From assembly GCA_031292355.1 (NCBI GenBank), contig JARLHI010000075.1:186001-250000 (forward strand): a stretch of 64,000 nucleotides of DNA. The letters run 5' to 3'. Within the stretch, counting starts at the first letter, position 1; each line of letters opens with the position of its first letter. The position numbers and the translations under genes were made by a program. The notes beneath the pieces are model-generated. The model saw nothing but the letters and a program-made list of their open reading frames with translations. It did no database searches and was not told the origin of the DNA. This DNA is from Candidatus Obscuribacterales bacterium. Lineage in GTDB: Bacteria; Cyanobacteriota; Vampirovibrionia; Obscuribacterales; Obscuribacteraceae. Positions 35,364 to 44,761 of the stretch are shown piece by piece.

Positions 35364-35822
35364 CTACTTAGCAGAACCGTTTGGCACTGCTTGAACGGCA
35401 GGATTTGCTGCAGGACTGGCAGTAGGCGATTGCGGTGTTTGCGCCGGGTTCACAGTTTCTACGTGTCCTTCGGGCGAATTGGTTGTACCAGTGACAGCCT
35501 TTGGCACATCAATTACCTGGACATTACTTTCGCCTTTGACAGAATGTTCGCTGCGCTGAGCGTTCACTTCATCGCCGCCCTCAGCCACAACTGCTGGAAT
35601 CGGCACAGACATAAACTGAAAAAACAACCAGACGAAGCCAACGAGTACAACCATACAAAAAAGAACGAGAACGCTCTCTTGCCAGTTTTTCTCCGGGATC
35701 ACTTCGCCAAAAGGAAAGTTTGGCGCACCATCGCCGTGCCCGCCGCCATGCGAATCACCATGAGAATCATGCCCAGTACTTGCGTCGGCGCCATGACCAT
35801 TATGTCCGTGATCGGTACTCAT
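35364..35822 (-). CDS. His-rich single-pass membrane protein downstream of nuoL
   Basis: 152 aa, family not recognised. The first 32 residues contain seven histidines spaced by Gly, Asp and Ser (HGHNGHG, GHDSHGDSHGGGHGDG), typical of metal-binding tails. NFPFGEVIPEKNWQESV leads into one membrane helix (LVLFCMVVLVGFVWLFFQF) near residues 51-69. A Pro/Ala/Thr-rich extracytoplasmic tail follows. It starts 25 bases after nuoL and is clearly in its operon. It could be an accessory or metal-handling factor for the respiratory complex, or an unrelated passenger. Nothing shows which. Confidence 0.75.
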   Translation of the reverse strand: MSTDHGHNGHGADASTGHDSHGDSHGGGHGDGAPNFPFGEVIPEKNWQESVLVLFCMVVLVGFVWLFFQFMSVPIPAVVAEGGDEVNAQRSEHSVKGESNVQVIDVPKAVTGTTNSPEGHVETVNPAQTPQSPTASPAANPAVQAVPNGSAK

Positions 35823-35847
35823 TCTCTTTCCACTCCAGATTTATAAA

Positions 35848-37851
35848 TTACGGTCTCAAGAAGAACGTAGCCAGCGTTATCACAGCAACCCAACCGAAGA
35901 TTGCGATTGCATAGTATTGACCGCGACCGTTTTGTGATTTCGTCAAAAGCTTGCCGAATATCTCTGTGGCATGGGCTGCACCATTGACGATAAAAGAATC
36001 AACAAAGAATTTGTCGACAAATTCCCACATGAACGTAAACAGACCAACGGCACCTGTCGCTACAGCCATATAGAGCTCGTCGAAATACCACTTGTTGAGC
36101 GAGAATTTGTACAAAGCAGGCATGTTCTTGACGATAGCCGAGTTGATTGAAAGCGACTTGGTTTGATAAACCATATGTGCAATCGCCCAGCCACCGAGAG
36201 CCGCTGCTACTGAACATAACATGACGCCGCCATTGATGGCTTCAGCTTCTGGATGGCGGAAATAAACAAACGAAGCAAAGTGATTGCCGAATTCAGAACC
36301 GACGCCACCGGTAATGAGTTTACCGAATTCGCCCCAGGCTGACGGATTTACACCAAGGTAACCAGAGAAAATTGAAGGTACCGCAAGCACCATTAAAGGC
36401 ACGGTCATTGAAAGTGGTGATTCATGCGGATGAGCATCACCGCGATAGGCACCACAGAAAGTCATGTAGAACGATCTAAACATATAGAACGCAGTCATGG
36501 CTGCCGTGAGGATCATCAGCACAGCAAGCGCTTTATCAACATGCCAGGCGCCGGCGATGATCGTATCTTTCGAGAAGAATCCACTAAAGCCCGGAAAGCC
36601 GGAAATCGAAATACAACCAATCAAATAGCACCAGGCAGTCTTGGGCATCGATTTGAACAAGCCGCCCATTTTGCGCATATCTTGCTCGCCATGAATGCCG
36701 TGAATGACCGCACCACTACAGAGGAAAAGCATCGCTTTAAAGAAGGCATGATTGAACAGGTGAAATAAACCACCGGTGAAAGCACCGCAGCCAAGTCCAA
36801 CGAACATATAACCGAGCTGTGAAACTGTCGACCAGGCAAGCGTGCGCTTGATGTCGTTTTGACTCATAGCGATAGTGGCTGCCATGAAGGCTGTAAAACC
36901 ACCGACCCACGAGATGATTTGCAAACCAGGGCTGCTTTCCATACCTGATGGTGGCAACCACAAAGGATAAGCGCGAGCCACAAGATAAACTCCAGCAGCA
37001 ACCATGGTGGCGGCGTGGATTAAAGCAGAAATTGGTGTAGGACCTTCCATGGCGTCTGGCAACCAGACATGGAAAGGAAATTGAGCAGACTTAGCAACAG
37101 GTCCACAGAAAATCAACATCGACAAAACGAAAAGGCCGGGCACACCCCAATAAGTGAGAGAGCCTGAAGCGAGTGCTTTTTGGATGACGGAAGCGAGATC
37201 GTAGCCACCAGCGCCGGTGAAGGCAAGAACAGTATGACCACCCCAGAAATCTTTGGTGGCAGCAAACAACATCAAAATACCGACGAGAAAAAGCGCATCG
37301 CCAATACGGTTAACAAGGAATGCTTTGAGAGAGGCTTTGGCGGCCGGCTCTTTGTACCACCAGTAACCAATCAAGAAGTAACTGCAAACACCAACAAGTT
37401 CCCAGAAGAAATACATCTGAAATAAATTGGTGGCGACAACGAGCCCGAGCATTGAACCGGTAAAAAGAGATAGATAAGCGTAGAAGCGCGAATAGCTGTT
37501 GTCTTCACGCATATATCCGTGCGTGTAAACCTGCACCAGCAAGCTGACGGCGGTAACGACGATAAGCATCATCGCGGCCAAATTATCAACCAGCACTCCT
37601 ATAGATAGAGTGAAACTGCTTGATACGAACCAGGGGAAATCAAGCGGAGTGCGGGCAGCAAGCGACGGATCTTGCGACAAAGCGAAAAATATTAAAAGTG
37701 AGTGGATGAAGCCATAAGTGACTGTGCCGACTGACAAAAGCATCGATGCGGTTTTGGATTTTCGTAAGCCCAGGATGATTATTAATCCTGTGATAAACGG
37801 CGCTAATACGATGATCCAGGCGCTGTTAACTATTTGAGCTAGCGGTGGCAA
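35848..37851 (-). CDS. nuoL: NADH-quinone oxidoreductase subunit L
   Basis: 667 aa from a TTG at 37851, chosen because GGAG lies 8 bases upstream and the first helix (WIIVLAPFITGLIIILGL) begins soon after; a TTG 17 codons earlier has no ribosome site. NuoL is an antiporter-like proton-pumping subunit of complex I in the membrane. Motifs: MREDNSYSRFYAYLSLFTGSML split over helices 4-5, FFWELVGVCSYFLIGYW, the pump region QFPFHVWLPDAMEGPTPISAL with the key Lys and His, and LFHLFNHAFFKAMLFLCSG. The C-terminal lateral helix region is present. The only other complex I gene in view, nuoM, is divergent from it. Confidence 0.94.
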   Translation of the reverse strand: MPPLAQIVNSAWIIVLAPFITGLIIILGLRKSKTASMLLSVGTVTYGFIHSLLIFFALSQDPSLAARTPLDFPWFVSSSFTLSIGVLVDNLAAMMLIVVTAVSLLVQVYTHGYMREDNSYSRFYAYLSLFTGSMLGLVVATNLFQMYFFWELVGVCSYFLIGYWWYKEPAAKASLKAFLVNRIGDALFLVGILMLFAATKDFWGGHTVLAFTGAGGYDLASVIQKALASGSLTYWGVPGLFVLSMLIFCGPVAKSAQFPFHVWLPDAMEGPTPISALIHAATMVAAGVYLVARAYPLWLPPSGMESSPGLQIISWVGGFTAFMAATIAMSQNDIKRTLAWSTVSQLGYMFVGLGCGAFTGGLFHLFNHAFFKAMLFLCSGAVIHGIHGEQDMRKMGGLFKSMPKTAWCYLIGCISISGFPGFSGFFSKDTIIAGAWHVDKALAVLMILTAAMTAFYMFRSFYMTFCGAYRGDAHPHESPLSMTVPLMVLAVPSIFSGYLGVNPSAWGEFGKLITGGVGSEFGNHFASFVYFRHPEAEAINGGVMLCSVAAALGGWAIAHMVYQTKSLSINSAIVKNMPALYKFSLNKWYFDELYMAVATGAVGLFTFMWEFVDKFFVDSFIVNGAAHATEIFGKLLTKSQNGRGQYYAIAIFGWVAVITLATFFLRP

Positions 37852-38193
37852 GATGGGTTCTCCAAGTCTGACGAAGCTGAATCGGGTTCTAAACGTACAC
37901 AATATACATGGCTCAAACGCGCTTGATAACGGCAGCTATAGTCGGTGTGAAAAACTATTAGTCTTAGAATGCGTCAACCAAGTCCTATATACAAACGGCA
38001 AAATCATCAGCCGATAAGCCTTAACAGCCACGCGCAGCGGTTGTTTAGAATTTTTCGGTACGCCCCTTAACAACAGTAAATTGCAACATATCAGTAGAAG
38101 TTGGAATAACGGCCTCGTTATACTGATGCAACGCTTACTGCCACAAGCAGCTAAAGGGTTTACTAAAAGCCTTTAAAAGAGTTGGAGAAAACC
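37852..38193. other. Shared divergent control region of nuoL and nuoM
   Basis: About 340 bases between two complex I genes that point away from each other. A TATACT (38119-38124) could be a -10 for nuoM but has no good -35. On the minus strand a TTGACG near 37975 lacks a clear -10. No coding region is supported. Confidence 0.45.
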
Positions 38194-39765
38194 GTGACCC
38201 CAGATCAGATTCCGCACCAAATACTTGCCATCATCTTTTTCTTGCCACTGGCTGGAGCACTAATCATTGCGCTCTCCAAACCAGAGATGGCTCGCAAATT
38301 TGCTCTTATAACGAGTGGATTGATGGTTATCGTTTCAGTGTGGATGGCCACAATGTTCGACGTCAATCAAGCAGGCTTTCAATTCAGTCAAATGTCGCGC
38401 TGGGTGACCTTGCCATTTCCCGTCGATTTTCACATCGGCGTAGACGGCATGAGTTTGTGCCTGGTCGTATTGACTACTATCATCGGCTTCTTCTCTATAT
38501 GGGCAAGCGAAACTATCACCATGCGCCCGAAGCTCTACTACAGCTTCGTCATGCTCCTTCTATTCTCCATTCTCGGTGTCTTTGTCTCGCTCGATTTGAT
38601 CATGTTCTTCATCATGTATGAATTCGAGTTGGTGCCGATGTATTTCCTAATTGCAATCTGGGGCGGTCCACGTCGCGATTACGCAGCCATGAAGTTTTTG
38701 CTGTACACATTCTTCGGCGGCATTTTGATGCTTGGTGGAATCCTCTTTGCTTACTTCAATCTCTATTCAGAGGCCCCTGCCAGCGCCACATTCAATATGA
38801 TCATTCTGGCTCAGCGTTGTCCACTGCTGCCCATGGGCGTGCAAACGCTTGCCTTCCTCGGCTTCTTCCTGGCATTCATTATCAAACTGCCATCGTTTCC
38901 TTTTCACACCTGGTTGCCAGATGCTCACGTTGAAGCGCCTACGCCAATCTCTATGATTCTGGCTGGTCTGCTGTTGAAAATGGGATCATATGGTTTATTC
39001 CGTATTTGCATTGGCTTTTTCCCGCAAATAGTCGTGCACTATGGTTGGATTATTATGGCTCTTGGCTGCTTCAACATCGTTTGGGCAGCAATGGCGTGCC
39101 TCGTGCAGCAAGATATGAAGCGAATCATCGCCTTCTCATCTGTTAGTCACATGGGCTTCATTTTATTAGGAATGGGTGCACTATCGGCGGCGGCACTCAA
39201 TGGTGCTATTTTCCAGATGCTCAGCCACGGATTTATATCAGCCATGCTCTTCTTTATGGTCGGCTGTGTTTATGAAAGAACGCATACAAGACAATTGCCA
39301 GAAATCGGCGGTGGTCTCGCGCAAGCCATGCCTACTTTGTTTTACTTCTGGATGTTCGCCTGCCTGGCTAATCTGGGCTTGCCGGCATTATCTGGATTCG
39401 TTGCCGAAACAGCAGTTTATTATGGTGCCTTCACCAGCTGGGTAGCGACCGTATCGCCTCACGCTGAAGCAACACGCACCTGGATATACATCTCGGCTAC
39501 AGGCGTTCTGCTCACTGCGGGCTACATGCTGTGGCTCTTGAAACGCCTGTTCTTCGGACCAATCATGGACAAATGGAAAGGTCATTTGAGCGACATTCGT
39601 CCCTCAGAAATGTATTTAGCTTATGCATTGACGGCGATGATTTTGCTATTCGGTCTGTACCCATACTGTTTGACCAAGCAGTATCAGATTGTCTCCGATC
39701 ATATGAGTGCAAACTTGATGTCTAGAACAAGCATCAGCATGAACGAAGCACAGCCGGTTCGCTAA
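38194..39765 (+). CDS. nuoM: NADH-quinone oxidoreductase subunit M
   Basis: 523 aa from the GTG at 38194, which has GGAG 6 bases upstream; an in-frame TTG at 38182 overlaps that site and is unlikely. NuoM is a second antiporter-like subunit of complex I. Motifs: HIGVDGMSLCLVVLTTIIGF, FIMYEFELVPMYFLIAIWGG (membrane Glu), KLPSFPFHTWLPDAHVEAPTP (key Lys), QDMKRIIAFSSVSHMGFILLG and MLSHGFISAMLFFMVG. About 14 membrane helices. It is not followed by nuoN: the next gene is a convergent vWA protein 7 bases away. Confidence 0.95.
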   Translation: MTPDQIPHQILAIIFFLPLAGALIIALSKPEMARKFALITSGLMVIVSVWMATMFDVNQAGFQFSQMSRWVTLPFPVDFHIGVDGMSLCLVVLTTIIGFFSIWASETITMRPKLYYSFVMLLLFSILGVFVSLDLIMFFIMYEFELVPMYFLIAIWGGPRRDYAAMKFLLYTFFGGILMLGGILFAYFNLYSEAPASATFNMIILAQRCPLLPMGVQTLAFLGFFLAFIIKLPSFPFHTWLPDAHVEAPTPISMILAGLLLKMGSYGLFRICIGFFPQIVVHYGWIIMALGCFNIVWAAMACLVQQDMKRIIAFSSVSHMGFILLGMGALSAAALNGAIFQMLSHGFISAMLFFMVGCVYERTHTRQLPEIGGGLAQAMPTLFYFWMFACLANLGLPALSGFVAETAVYYGAFTSWVATVSPHAEATRTWIYISATGVLLTAGYMLWLLKRLFFGPIMDKWKGHLSDIRPSEMYLAYALTAMILLFGLYPYCLTKQYQIVSDHMSANLMSRTSISMNEAQPVR

Positions 39766-39772
39766 AAACTGA

Positions 39773-40753
39773 TTATGGCTTCGGGGGTTGAGTCGGTGGC
39801 GGAGTTAGACTGCCAGCTGGTTGAGCTTTGTCGCCTTCTTTAAGCCCATCTTTAGTCATTTGCTCAATAGTTTTATCGACACCTGTTTCAGTGTTCTTTA
39901 CGGGCACACCGGGCTTGACAATGACTCGCCCTGAAATCGCTTTGTCGACGCTCTGTGAAACACTATCAATTAAATCGCCAGAAGTATTGGCATCGTAGTA
40001 TTTGCCTCCGGTGGCATTCGCTATGCAATTAAGTTGATTGCGCGCGGCATTATCATGATGCACATCCAAACCGACGACATCGCATTTGATTTTGACACCG
40101 TATCTGGGCAACAATCTCATAAAAGCGCATGGATCCGCACCGCAAGTGTCGGCCCCATCGCTTATTAAAATAATGGTCTTTGCCCCTTGCGCGTAGCGGA
40201 AGTCTTCTTCCACTGTCTGACGCAGAGCATACGCGAGCGGAGTCAAACCGAAAGGCTCGATGGTTCGAGTTCTCTGAATTATGGAGTTGCGATTGTGCAG
40301 CCCCAAGGGAACCAGCAATTGAGTCTGAAAGCAATCCGATCCAGTACCGGTATAGCCCTGCCCGAAAACACGCATGCCAATATTCACATCATTAGGAATA
40401 CGGGCAAGAGCAGTCTCTAACACCTGCTTGGCGGCATTGATTTTTTTCTCGGCACCATTCAATTTTTCTTTCATGCTGTACGAGGCGTCCAACAGAAACA
40501 TGATATTAACCGGACCGCTTTCATGCTCGACTGAGGCTTGAATAACCGAATTACTCGCACCCGTTTGCATTGTTGTTGCAGATGTAGAAGCTGTAGAAGC
40601 CGCATAAGTTGGAGTTGAAGCGGTTGCCGGCGTTGAATTACTCTGCGCGAAAGCGCAGGGCGCCATCAACAGAAATGACGAAGTCATCAAAACTGGCGAT
40701 ACCACTCGAGGTGACAAAATGAGACTGAATAATTGGCGAGTGCGCGCTTTCAA
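39773..40753 (-). CDS. Exported vWA-domain protein
   Basis: 326 aa. A signal peptide (LMTSSFLLMAPCAFA) is followed by an Ala/Ser/Thr-rich stretch. The von Willebrand A domain spans about residues 80-275, with an intact metal site: NIMFLLDASYSMKEKL (DxSxS), GLTPLAYALRQT (Thr) and ILISDGADTCG (Asp). Two cysteines in DTCGADPC may form a disulfide. The C terminus is Pro/Thr-rich. Such proteins mediate metal-dependent protein binding outside the cytoplasm. TTG start, only 3 bases after the stop of the CAP-domain gene, so the two are co-transcribed. Partner unknown. Confidence 0.88.
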   Translation of the reverse strand: MKARTRQLFSLILSPRVVSPVLMTSSFLLMAPCAFAQSNSTPATASTPTYAASTASTSATTMQTGASNSVIQASVEHESGPVNIMFLLDASYSMKEKLNGAEKKINAAKQVLETALARIPNDVNIGMRVFGQGYTGTGSDCFQTQLLVPLGLHNRNSIIQRTRTIEPFGLTPLAYALRQTVEEDFRYAQGAKTIILISDGADTCGADPCAFMRLLPRYGVKIKCDVVGLDVHHDNAARNQLNCIANATGGKYYDANTSGDLIDSVSQSVDKAISGRVIVKPGVPVKNTETGVDKTIEQMTKDGLKEGDKAQPAGSLTPPPTQPPKP

Positions 40754-40756
40754 AAT

Positions 40757-42841
40757 CTATATGCCTGACTGATTTTGGACTTGATTTGGTGGCGTAAAAG
40801 TTGGAGTTGGATTCAATCCTTGTGTGTGACCAGGATCTTCCTTTTTCTTGTGTTTGTTTTTCTTTTTGCTACTCGGGTCCGCACCTTCTTTTATTCGCTT
40901 AGCCGAAACCGATTCAGAATTTGTTTCAAGCGTTCCTGACGCCAGTATGGCACGTCTGCTGATCGGAATTGGCTTACCGTATTTAGTAACTGTCGCCCAG
41001 ACAGTAACGTAGTACAGTCCTTCTTTGCCTTCGTGGTTAATTGGAATTCTGCCACTGAAATAATTACCATCGACGTGCATTCCACCTTTAATCGGAATAT
41101 CCGAAACTGGCTTTGGCTCACCGGAGCCCATACCACCAGACATGGCAATCATCGGCGCAGCAAGCGCTATTGGAGGCATAAAGACACCACCGGCGATTGC
41201 AGCAATAATGCCGATGGTTCGCAATGTGCCAAGCGCCTGCGAATAATCTTTGTCTGAGTTTTTAGCAAAAGCGCCGTAATCCAGTGGAGCAAAATAAGGC
41301 AGAGCTTCCTCCGCTTCATCGGCAACTTTGACTAAGTTGTTATTGTTCGCTTCCCAAGCCAGTGTTACTCGCTCAAACTTATACGGTTCCATGACCACAC
41401 CCTTCACTTCAATTTTGTCGCCGACGTGGCAATCAAATGGAATGGGCTGAATTACGCCATGGCGAGTGATGACATCGCAGCAAGAAATATACCGATCTCG
41501 ATCCGCGTCAATGCTCATAGCAAAGCCAAGCCCCGTAGCATCCGACGACAATAGTGCATCTCGTTCATCTTGCCTTTGAAAGACGGTCTTAACCAATTGC
41601 GCAACGCTACTCTTTGTCAGTTTGCGAGTCTCAGGCGTGTCTGCTTTGAATGAGACCAGACTCTCAAACATCAAATCTGTGCCACCAGCTGTGGTGTAGC
41701 GTCTGTCTGGGTTGTTTCCACGCAAATCGGCGTGAGAAATTAGCCCACGTTTGGACAATTCTTCAATGTGCGCTCTTGCGACATTACTTCCGATTTCGTC
41801 GATCGCCAAAGCAGAAAAGCCAAATTTTTGACGTTCTGCATTGATTAACTCGGTGAAGAACTTAGCTGCCTCTTCATTGTTAATGACTGCTTGATTTTCA
41901 GGTTTGGCTGAAATTTCATCATAATAGCTCTGCATTTGCATACCACCCGAATCAATCATTTGCGAGCGATTGACAAGGGAGTCGGGGCTTGTATCAATTG
42001 GCTGTTGCACGCCAATCAAAGTGACTTTTAGTCTTTCCGTTCGATCGAACAACGATAGGTTAGGAAAAGTCTGCCGAAAGACCGCGTTCTCAAGCCTTGA
42101 AAGACGCGCTTCAACTGGTTGAGACGGGTCGGGAGCACCTAAAACTGATGTTTCCAAAGTGGCAATAACTGGATAATTTTCTTCAACTCCTGTGCCAGCA
42201 GGTGGTCTAGCCGGTGCTGAACCAATTGGTGAAACAGCCGGTGCAGTTTTTGTGCCACCACTGCCAGTGCTTGCCTTATCGCTTGTGTTTTTAGGATTAC
42301 TCGAAAAGGATTCGCTGGAATCGATTTTAGGCTTCATCGGCGGCGCAAGAGTTGCCATCTCTGGCTTCAATACAGGCTTTTGAGCAGTTTGCTTGGCTGA
42401 AGAAGAAGAAGAAGATGAAGAAGAAGAAGAAGAAGATGATGAAGAAGAAGAAGAAGAAGAAGATGATGATGATCCAGATGGTTGATTGGCTGCTGCCGTA
42501 GCTTTTTTTGGCGTCGATTTTTGAGGTGCGGTAGCTTTAGCAGGTGAAGTTTCTTCGGAGAAAGGCGAAGAAATAACAGGCGGCGGTGTGCCTTGCAATG
42601 TGCCTGAACCTGGTTCAGGCGCCTGAGTGGGCCGCGACGACGCAAAGGCAGACGGTAGAGTGCTTACAGAGGTAGCCTTTTCCACACCCGATTGCTCAGC
42701 ACTAAGACTCGGCGTAGGCAAGCTGACCAATATCGATAAAGCAGTCAGCGAGACTGCATGGCAGCCCCGAAAGTAAGCTGCGCGTAATCTAGAGAAATCG
42801 CACACTCTTGTCACTTTTAGTTCACTACTGGTTCTGAGCAA
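40757..42841 (-). CDS. Exported CAP-domain protein with polyserine tract and LExxVFG motif
   Basis: 694 aa. An N-terminal hydrophobic segment (VSLTALSILVSLPTPSLSA) indicates export, though it starts about 30 residues in; a shorter start is possible. Then a Pro/Thr/Lys-rich region with about 25 consecutive serines. Residues about 222-278 hold the repeat shared with the proteins at 21238 and 54373 (LETSVLGAPD, RLSRLENAVFRQTF, LSLFDRTERL). A CAP/SCP domain follows at about 325-480 (FTELINAERQKFGFSAL, ARAHIEELSKRGLISHADLRG). Beyond are a beta-rich region, a hydrophobic stretch (IIAAIAGGVFMPPIALAAPMIAM) and a basic, Pro-rich tail. CAP proteins are secreted and bind lipids or act on envelopes; the role here is unknown. 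Confidence 0.82.
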   Translation of the reverse strand: MLRTSSELKVTRVCDFSRLRAAYFRGCHAVSLTALSILVSLPTPSLSAEQSGVEKATSVSTLPSAFASSRPTQAPEPGSGTLQGTPPPVISSPFSEETSPAKATAPQKSTPKKATAAANQPSGSSSSSSSSSSSSSSSSSSSSSSSSSAKQTAQKPVLKPEMATLAPPMKPKIDSSESFSSNPKNTSDKASTGSGGTKTAPAVSPIGSAPARPPAGTGVEENYPVIATLETSVLGAPDPSQPVEARLSRLENAVFRQTFPNLSLFDRTERLKVTLIGVQQPIDTSPDSLVNRSQMIDSGGMQMQSYYDEISAKPENQAVINNEEAAKFFTELINAERQKFGFSALAIDEIGSNVARAHIEELSKRGLISHADLRGNNPDRRYTTAGGTDLMFESLVSFKADTPETRKLTKSSVAQLVKTVFQRQDERDALLSSDATGLGFAMSIDADRDRYISCCDVITRHGVIQPIPFDCHVGDKIEVKGVVMEPYKFERVTLAWEANNNNLVKVADEAEEALPYFAPLDYGAFAKNSDKDYSQALGTLRTIGIIAAIAGGVFMPPIALAAPMIAMSGGMGSGEPKPVSDIPIKGGMHVDGNYFSGRIPINHEGKEGLYYVTVWATVTKYGKPIPISRRAILASGTLETNSESVSAKRIKEGADPSSKKKNKHKKKEDPGHTQGLNPTPTFTPPNQVQNQSGI
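42398..42475 (-). repeat. Trinucleotide repeat encoding polyserine
   Basis: A run of AGA/TGA triplets on the plus strand is read as TCT/TCA serine codons in the CAP protein. The length is a multiple of three and stays in frame. The two codons are interleaved, so the tract is an imperfect microsatellite. Confidence 0.85.
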
Positions 42842-42929
42842 TTCGTGGCACTTAGACTCGATCAGTTCTATTTTGAACCGAAAAGGCCTCAGAAATCAAA
42901 AAAGAGTAAAAATATATATTCGATATTAG

Positions 42930-43778
42930 CTAAATGCTTTTAAGCATCGCTAGGGCACCCTGCCGGCCAGTCTTGCCGCCAGACTGACGATGAGAATAAA
43001 ACAGGTCAGGTAGACAGGCCGTGCATAAATCAGTGACATCAACTTCGCCCACGCCACTTTCTAACAGTTGCATGGCATTGATGGCCTTCAGGTCGGGGCG
43101 AGGCTGCTCACCAGGTTCAGTGATGATTAACGAGCTTGCGTCAGTTACGGTCTGAGCCAACTGGGCTGCTGCTTCGACGCTTGTGGGGTAACAACAGCTA
43201 GAGATAGCCGGACCGATAGCGGCTTTGATATTGCCTGGTTTGGCGCCGAATTTGTCGGTCAACTCTTTGACCCCGTTTTTAACAATCATACTCGCTGTAC
43301 CGCGCCACCCTGCGTGAATGACGGCTATGGCCATCGTCGAGGGATCAAACAAAATAACGGGCACACAATCGGCAAAATGCAGGAGAACCGGCAAAGTTCT
43401 GGTATTGGTAGCCACCGCGTCGACATTTTGCAGAGCACCTTTTTCCGGCACATCGGCACACGTGACAATTGTCGGCGAATGCACTTGCCCTGGCACGACC
43501 AGCCGTTCGTGGTCGGCGTTCAAAGCCTCGCACAGACTTTGTCTATTCTTCATAGCGTCCTGCCGAATCAGCTCATCATCAATGTGCCGCCCCAGATTGA
43601 AATTGCTCATCGGCGAAGCGCTGCTGCCACCCAGACGTGTGGTGAAGGCATGTTCGAGCAAATCGGAGTATCGAGCAAGAAGAGGCGACTGATGCAAAAC
43701 GATAGAGCCGCGCTCTACCCGCAGCCATTGATGCTTTTCCAGCGCACGCGCCGACAAATTGTCTGTTGTAGTGCTCAA
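42930..43778 (-). CDS. pgeF: Peptidoglycan editing factor / laccase-domain protein
   Basis: 282 aa, the usual length of the YfiH/PgeF (DUF152) family. Members bind a metal and have been described as purine nucleoside phosphorylase/adenosine deaminase and as removing wrongly built UDP-MurNAc-dipeptides. Features: HAFTTRLGGSS, FNLGRHIDDE, the metal ligands in VVPGQVHSPT, LHFADCVPVILFDP and VIHAGWRGT, then IGPAISSCCYP and a DLCTACLPDLFYSHR C-terminal block. The TTG start overlaps the TGA of the SDR gene (TTGA, 43775-43778), so translation is coupled. Fits with the window's peptidoglycan genes. Confidence 0.9.
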   Translation of the reverse strand: MSTTTDNLSARALEKHQWLRVERGSIVLHQSPLLARYSDLLEHAFTTRLGGSSASPMSNFNLGRHIDDELIRQDAMKNRQSLCEALNADHERLVVPGQVHSPTIVTCADVPEKGALQNVDAVATNTRTLPVLLHFADCVPVILFDPSTMAIAVIHAGWRGTASMIVKNGVKELTDKFGAKPGNIKAAIGPAISSCCYPTSVEAAAQLAQTVTDASSLIITEPGEQPRPDLKAINAMQLLESGVGEVDVTDLCTACLPDLFYSHRQSGGKTGRQGALAMLKSI

Positions 43779-44572
43779 TGTACGGATAATCCCCCACAGA
43801 TATTTATTGATTGCCCGGTGATTCCACCCGCCAAGTCTGAACTCAGGTAAAGAATCAAATTAGCCACTTCAAGCGGTTCAATCAAACGTTCTTGCGGCAC
43901 GGACAATCGAGCAATTTCTTCGGAATGTTTGACGTCGATTGAATTTAGATTACACCACTTTTCGTCATTTATCTGCTCATGAGCCATCTCGGTATCAACC
44001 CAGCCTGGACAGACCGCGTTGGTCGTAATGCCGAAAGCAGCAACCTCCAGAGCAAGCGACTGCATTAAGCCAATCATCGCAAATTTCGAAGCTGAATAAG
44101 CGGAACCGTATGCTTCGCCCGATTTTCCCGAAATGGAAGAAACAAAAATAATACGTCCCCAACGAGACTTTTTCATCGCGGCAAGAACGGCTTTGGTCGC
44201 CACAAACGAAGCAGTCGTATTGGTATCTATAATTTTTTGCCAGTCTCCTTTATCCATATCCTGGACAGAATCGGTGGCATAGATACCGGCATTATTAACG
44301 AGAATATCTATCGTTCCTTCTTTCGCAATCACTTCGGCAAGTGCATTTTCTAGTTGGGTCCACTGGCTGACGTCGCAGCAAACGATAGAACAGCGACCGC
44401 CAAAGTCTTCAATTTCCGCTTTCAATTCAGCAAGTTTCACTTCATTTCTTGCAAGCGCCACAACACTGGCACCGGCTCGAGCAAACAAAACAGCGGTGGC
44501 ATGCCCGATACCACGACTAGCACCGGTGACAACAGCAACTTTTCCTGAAAGCTCAATGAAAGCTTGATTCAC
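43775..44572 (-). CDS. Short-chain dehydrogenase/reductase (FabG-like)
   Basis: 265 aa classical SDR. NAD(P) motif TGASRGIGHA, then LVNNAGIYATDS, catalytic Ser in IIFVSSISGKSG, the YxxxK pair in SAYSASKFAMIG, and PGWVDTEM. The C terminus GGITGQSINICGG is that of 3-oxoacyl-ACP reductases and related sugar or acetoacetyl-CoA reductases. The cytoplasmic reaction is reduction of a keto group; the substrate is not determined by sequence. An Arg after TGAS suggests NADPH. Co-transcribed and translationally coupled with pgeF downstream. Confidence 0.9.
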   Translation of the reverse strand: MNQAFIELSGKVAVVTGASRGIGHATAVLFARAGASVVALARNEVKLAELKAEIEDFGGRCSIVCCDVSQWTQLENALAEVIAKEGTIDILVNNAGIYATDSVQDMDKGDWQKIIDTNTTASFVATKAVLAAMKKSRWGRIIFVSSISGKSGEAYGSAYSASKFAMIGLMQSLALEVAAFGITTNAVCPGWVDTEMAHEQINDEKWCNLNSIDVKHSEEIARLSVPQERLIEPLEVANLILYLSSDLAGGITGQSINICGGLSVH

Positions 44573-44761
44573 ACAATATCCACAATCGATAAGTTACAAG
44601 GGAGGGAGCAATTGTTTTAAATCAGATTAGATCAAACATCGAAAAAAAATCGTCTAAACCTTGCTGATTATGCCAAATTCTCGAAAAGCTTTCAGCATGA
44701 ACGAGGAAAACATTGGTAAACTTTGTGCTGACATAAATCATCTATCCCACAGCGAGCAAAC

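Noticed and set aside
38182..38193. TTG start for nuoM
   Set aside because: It overlaps the GGAG that serves the GTG at 38194.
42398..42475. The triplet repeat as a possible CRISPR-like or mobile element
   Set aside because: It is a simple in-frame microsatellite without spacers or flanking repeats.
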